This document shows, piece after piece, positions 51,148 through 53,667 of a stretch of DNA of 53,667 bases. The position numbers and the translations under genes were made by a program. Under the pieces are notes generated by a model, which saw nothing but the letters and a program-made list of their open reading frames with translations, was not told the DNA's origin and made no database searches. Origin of the DNA: Thermoleophilia bacterium (GTDB lineage: Bacteria > Actinomycetota > Thermoleophilia > Gaiellales > JAICJC01); contig JAICYJ010000016.1 in NCBI GenBank assembly GCA_025934255.1, positions 1 through 53,667 on the forward strand, in the 5' to 3' direction. How positions within the stretch are numbered: position 1 is the stretch's first letter; each line of letters starts with the position of its first letter.

Positions 51148-52620
51148 ATGGGTTCGTTGCTGCCCGCAGACTTCGCCCGCAACCGCGAGGCGATCGCCTA
51201 CCTGGCGATCGGCGCGGCGCTGAGCGCCGCCTACTTCGTGGTGCCTGCCAGCCCGAACATGCAGCACGTGATCTACGAGGCGGTCGGCGTCAGCGCCGTC
51301 GCCGCGATCTGGCGCGGCAACCTCCGCCACCGCTCCGGGCCGGCCTGGACGGCGATGCTGATCGGGATCGCGCTGTGGGTGGGCGGTGACAGCTTCTGGA
51401 ATGCCTACCGCTGGATCACGGGCAACGAGGCGCCGTTCCCCTCCGGTGCCGACGTGTTCTACCTGCTCGCCTACCTGCCGCTGCTGCTCGCCATCGCGCT
51501 GCTCGTGCGCGGCGGACGGCCGCGTGTGTCCGACCTGGTCGATGCCTCCATCGTCGGCCTGGCGGCCGGGCTGGTGGTGTGGTTCGCGGCCATCGCGCCC
51601 TCCGCCGCGGCGCATCACAGCTCCGCCCTGACCGGCGCCATCACCGTCATCTACCCGACTATGGACTACCTGCTGCTGCTCGGCGTCGTGCAGCTGGCCT
51701 TCGTCGGCGGCCTTCGCAACACCGCCCTTCGCTGGGCGACGGCAGCGTTCGCGACGGTGCTGGTGACCGACATCATCTACGCCCGCATGCGGGTGGACGC
51801 CAGCTTCACGGCCACCTCGTACGTGAACATCGGGTACTTCGCCTTCTACGTCCTGCTGGGCGCCGCCGCGCTGTCTCCGGCGGTACGCGAGCCGATCGAG
51901 TCGGCCAAGTCGCCGTACGGGCGGCTGACCCTGGGGCGAATGGCGCTGCTGACCGGGGCGCTGCTGGCGACCCCGGCCACGCTCGGGTTCGACGCGTCCC
52001 GCAGCCCGAGGGACGTGCGCGCACTGGCGTTGATCGGCGCGCTGATCGCGGTGCTGGTGCTGACGCGGATGGCGCTCTTGTTCGTCGAGCGCGATGAGCT
52101 GGATGTGGCTCGCCGCGAGGCGCAGCAGGCGCTGAAGCAGATCGCCTACCACGACGGCCTCACGCAGCTCGCCAACCGGCGGTCGCTGTACGAGGCGATC
52201 GCCGAGGCGATCGCGGCCGGCGGTGGCGGAACGGCGCTCCTGTTCGTCGACCTGGACGGGTTCAAGGCGGTCAACGACGAGCACGGCCACGTGGCCGGTG
52301 ACGCGGTGCTGGCCGAGGTGGCCGGGCGCCTGCGGCGCGCGGTGCGCGGCGAGGACCTGGTGGCCCGCCACGGCGGCGACGAGTTCGTCGTGCTGCTGCG
52401 CGCGCTGCCGCCGGATCAGGCGGGCGAGCTGGCCGTGCAGGCCGCGGACCGCGTGGGGGCGGCGCTGGCCGACCCGATCGACACGCCGATGGCGCAGTTC
52501 TCGATCACGGCAAGCATCGGCATCGCCCTGCATCCGCGCGACGGCACCTCACCCGACCAGCTGATCCGGGTGGCCGACGACCGCATGTACCAGAGCAAGC
52601 GCAGCGCCCGCGCCGCCTAG
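51148..52620 (+). CDS. Membrane-bound GGDEF diguanylate cyclase
   Basis: A 490-residue protein that would make cyclic di-GMP. Residues 1-310 hold about eight to ten membrane helices forming an uncharacterised sensor. The GGDEF domain follows at about residues 328-485, with YHDGLTQLANRRSLYEAI, LLFVDLDGFKAVNDEHGHVA (Mg-binding Asp) and the intact active site RHGGDEFVVLL (Gly409-Phe413). There is no EAL domain; I do not see a clear RxxD inhibitory site. ATG at 51148 is preceded at 5 nt by TATAGC. It ends in a 4-bp overlap with convergent tatC. Confidence 0.88.
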   Translation: MGSLLPADFARNREAIAYLAIGAALSAAYFVVPASPNMQHVIYEAVGVSAVAAIWRGNLRHRSGPAWTAMLIGIALWVGGDSFWNAYRWITGNEAPFPSGADVFYLLAYLPLLLAIALLVRGGRPRVSDLVDASIVGLAAGLVVWFAAIAPSAAAHHSSALTGAITVIYPTMDYLLLLGVVQLAFVGGLRNTALRWATAAFATVLVTDIIYARMRVDASFTATSYVNIGYFAFYVLLGAAALSPAVREPIESAKSPYGRLTLGRMALLTGALLATPATLGFDASRSPRDVRALALIGALIAVLVLTRMALLFVERDELDVARREAQQALKQIAYHDGLTQLANRRSLYEAIAEAIAAGGGGTALLFVDLDGFKAVNDEHGHVAGDAVLAEVAGRLRRAVRGEDLVARHGGDEFVVLLRALPPDQAGELAVQAADRVGAALADPIDTPMAQFSITASIGIALHPRDGTSPDQLIRVADDRMYQSKRSARAA

Positions 52621-53387
52621 CCGACGTCCGGCGTCCGCAGCTCGCCCCCGCGGCCGCGCTCGACGCCCAGCACGATGAAGTAGGACAGCCCGTACAGGGC
52701 CAGCAGCGGGATGAACTCGACGATGAACGAGATCGGGTCGACGCCCGGGAGTAGCATCGCCAGCACGGCGAGGGCGACGATCGATGCCCGCCAGTGGCGC
52801 CGCATCAGGGCCGAGCTCATGATCCGCAGGCGAGCCAGCACCAGCATCACGGCCGGCATCTCGAACACGATGCCCATGGCCAGCAGCGTCAGCAGCACGA
52901 ACTGGACGTAGTCCTTGGCGCGCAGCTGGTAGTTGAAGGCCTGGTCGTTGTAGCCGACCAGGAAGCCGATCGTGGGCGGCACCACCAGGAACCAGGCGAA
53001 CACGGCTCCCACGATGAACAGCGTCGGGATCATCAGCGTCAGCGGGCGCAGCGAGCGGTGATGCTGCGCGGACACGGCCGGGATCAGGAAGGCGTAGAGC
53101 TGGTAGGTCGCGATCGGCATGGTCAGGAGCAGTCCGCCGTAGATCGCGACCGAGATCGAGGTGAGAATGCCGTCCAGCGGGCTGGTCGCCAGGAACTGGT
53201 AGGGGTGGCCGCCGGGCTGCGGGAGCGGCGCCGCCATCGCGTTCAGGATCGCCCCGGCCTGCCAGAAGCAGATGCCGACCGCGACGGCCAGCACCGCCAG
53301 CACCACGACCAGGCGGCCGCGCAGCTCGTCGAGGTGGTCGACCAGCGTCAGCTGGTCGGTGGGATGAACGCGGGGGCGGCGCAGCAT
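52617..53387 (-). CDS. tatC: Sec-independent protein translocase, TatC subunit
   Basis: TatC recognises twin-arginine signal peptides and forms the core of the Tat translocase. The 256-residue protein has six membrane helices, the N-terminal LVDHLDELRGRLVVVLAVLA with the conserved Glu, the FPF-like loop region and the Glu in GIVFEMPAVMLVLARL, and RASIVALAVLAMLLPGVDPI. Standard length. Its ATG follows tatA closely (4 bp after the tatA stop), and the C-terminal end overlaps the GGDEF gene. Confidence 0.95.
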   Translation of the reverse strand: MLRRPRVHPTDQLTLVDHLDELRGRLVVVLAVLAVAVGICFWQAGAILNAMAAPLPQPGGHPYQFLATSPLDGILTSISVAIYGGLLLTMPIATYQLYAFLIPAVSAQHHRSLRPLTLMIPTLFIVGAVFAWFLVVPPTIGFLVGYNDQAFNYQLRAKDYVQFVLLTLLAMGIVFEMPAVMLVLARLRIMSSALMRRHWRASIVALAVLAMLLPGVDPISFIVEFIPLLALYGLSYFIVLGVERGRGGELRTPDVG

Positions 53388-53391
53388 CGCG

Positions 53392-53586
53392 CTAGCTCTG
53401 GTGGGTGGTCTCGGCGGGCGGGACCGGCGCGGGCAGGGAGGGGTGGTCGTCGCCGCTGACCGACTGCTTGAACTCGCGGATGCCCTTGCCGAGCGACTTG
53501 CCCATCTCGGGCAGGCGCCTGGGGCCGAGCACGACCAGCGCGATGATCATCACGATGATCAGCTGGATGGGTGAGACGTCAGGCAT
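53392..53586 (-). CDS. tatA: Twin-arginine translocase subunit TatA
   Basis: A 64-residue protein: a short outside N-terminus, one helix (LIIVMIIALVVLGPRRLPEM) with the hinge GPRRLPEMGKSLG, an amphipathic helix (GKGIREFKQSVSG) and an acidic/Pro tail. With TatC it forms the export pore for folded proteins; the pair works as a minimal TatAC system unless a tatB lies elsewhere. The AAAGGAG Shine-Dalgarno sits 7 nt before the ATG. Confidence 0.94.
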   Translation of the reverse strand: MPDVSPIQLIIVMIIALVVLGPRRLPEMGKSLGKGIREFKQSVSGDDHPSLPAPVPPAETTHQS

Positions 53587-53667
53587 GGAGAAGCTCCTTT
53601 GGAGAAGAGGGTGACTCCTGACCTTTCGGGCTCCGCCCCGGATCGGTTCGCCGCAGGGAGCTACTAG
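53587..53667 (-). other. Upstream region of tatA, no gene seen
   Basis: The last 81 bp, read on the minus strand, lead to tatA. It holds the Shine-Dalgarno and short GC-rich repeats (GGGC-GGA-GCCC). The sequence GAACCGATCC and CGAAAGGTCAGG could be part of a structured leader cut by the window edge, but I cannot assign it to a known riboswitch. Confidence 0.3.

Noticed and set aside
53587..53667. Riboswitch upstream of tatA
   Set aside because: Short fragments look structured, but the consensus blocks of cyclic-dinucleotide, metal or cofactor riboswitches known to me are not present, and the region is cut by the window edge.

Overview
The window is high-GC chromosomal DNA with tightly packed core genes, many GTG starts, ATGA/GTGA stop-start overlaps and short intergenic gaps. 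Gene content (LCP protein, FtsB-like protein next to a DUF501 protein, short FmdB protein, ROK glucokinase, PimA-like glycosyltransferase, LigD, no outer-membrane genes) points to an actinobacterium. The mix resembles the deep-branching class Thermoleophilia. That placement is inference from gene content, not from a database search. I see no insertion sequence, prophage or CRISPR array.

Layout. (1) 1-6651: histidine biosynthesis. A TrpR-family regulator heads a minus-strand operon hisG-hisCB-hisH-hisF-hisIE, followed by a lipoprotein gene and a truncated ligD. hisA is divergent on the plus strand. Both starts and both -10 elements sit in a small palindromic operator region. hisD and a histidinol-phosphatase are not in the window. 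(2) 6579-11269: envelope genes: a polysaccharide deacetylase fused to an LPG-synthase-like membrane domain, a GT4 glycosyltransferase, an FmdB protein and an LCP ligase. (3) 11294-22246: glucokinase, rsmI, metG, tatD, a frameshifted EamA transporter, rsmA, ispE, a membrane protein, tRNA-Gln, glmU, prs, L25 and pth. This is mostly translation, rRNA modification and precursor supply. (4) 22261-31127: a small minus-strand cluster (M20 peptidase and small proteins), then mfd, a SurA/PrsA-like lipoprotein, mazG and a histidine kinase. (5) 31169-36999: eno, pyk, ftsB-like, DUF501 and uncharacterised genes, PAP2. (6) 37157-39970: cytochrome c biogenesis/thiol redox genes (zinc ribbon, ResA/CcmG-like, CcmH-like, CcdA, receiver-like), a structured RNA element and a 7Fe ferredoxin. 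(7) 39978-48637: an alkaline-phosphatase-superfamily enzyme, then an AddB/AddA-type nuclease-helicase pair with endonuclease III. (8) 48642-53667: PAS/zinc-ribbon protein, thioredoxin reductase, histidine-rich membrane protein, GGDEF protein, tatC and tatA.

Most striking signals. The 223-nt element at 39438-39660 lies between the cytochrome c biogenesis genes and the ferredoxin. Its two ends pair over about 35 positions, and it encloses a second helix and three strong hairpins. Nearly all non-Watson-Crick pairs are G-U on the plus strand only. This looks like a structured RNA; I do not recognise its family. A second layer is regulatory. Many genes carry a TANNNT hexamer 6-12 nt before the start codon, which implies leaderless transcription. 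In several divergent gene pairs the two -10 elements overlap. The intergenic regions before metG and before the DUF501 gene hold related hairpin motifs, including two degenerate copies at a 110-bp period.

Other points for a second look: an in-frame hisC-hisB fusion, a hisH with only a CTG start, a deacetylase/UPF0104 fusion, a MazG protein with a remnant methylase N-terminus, and a 7-G run that breaks the EamA gene.
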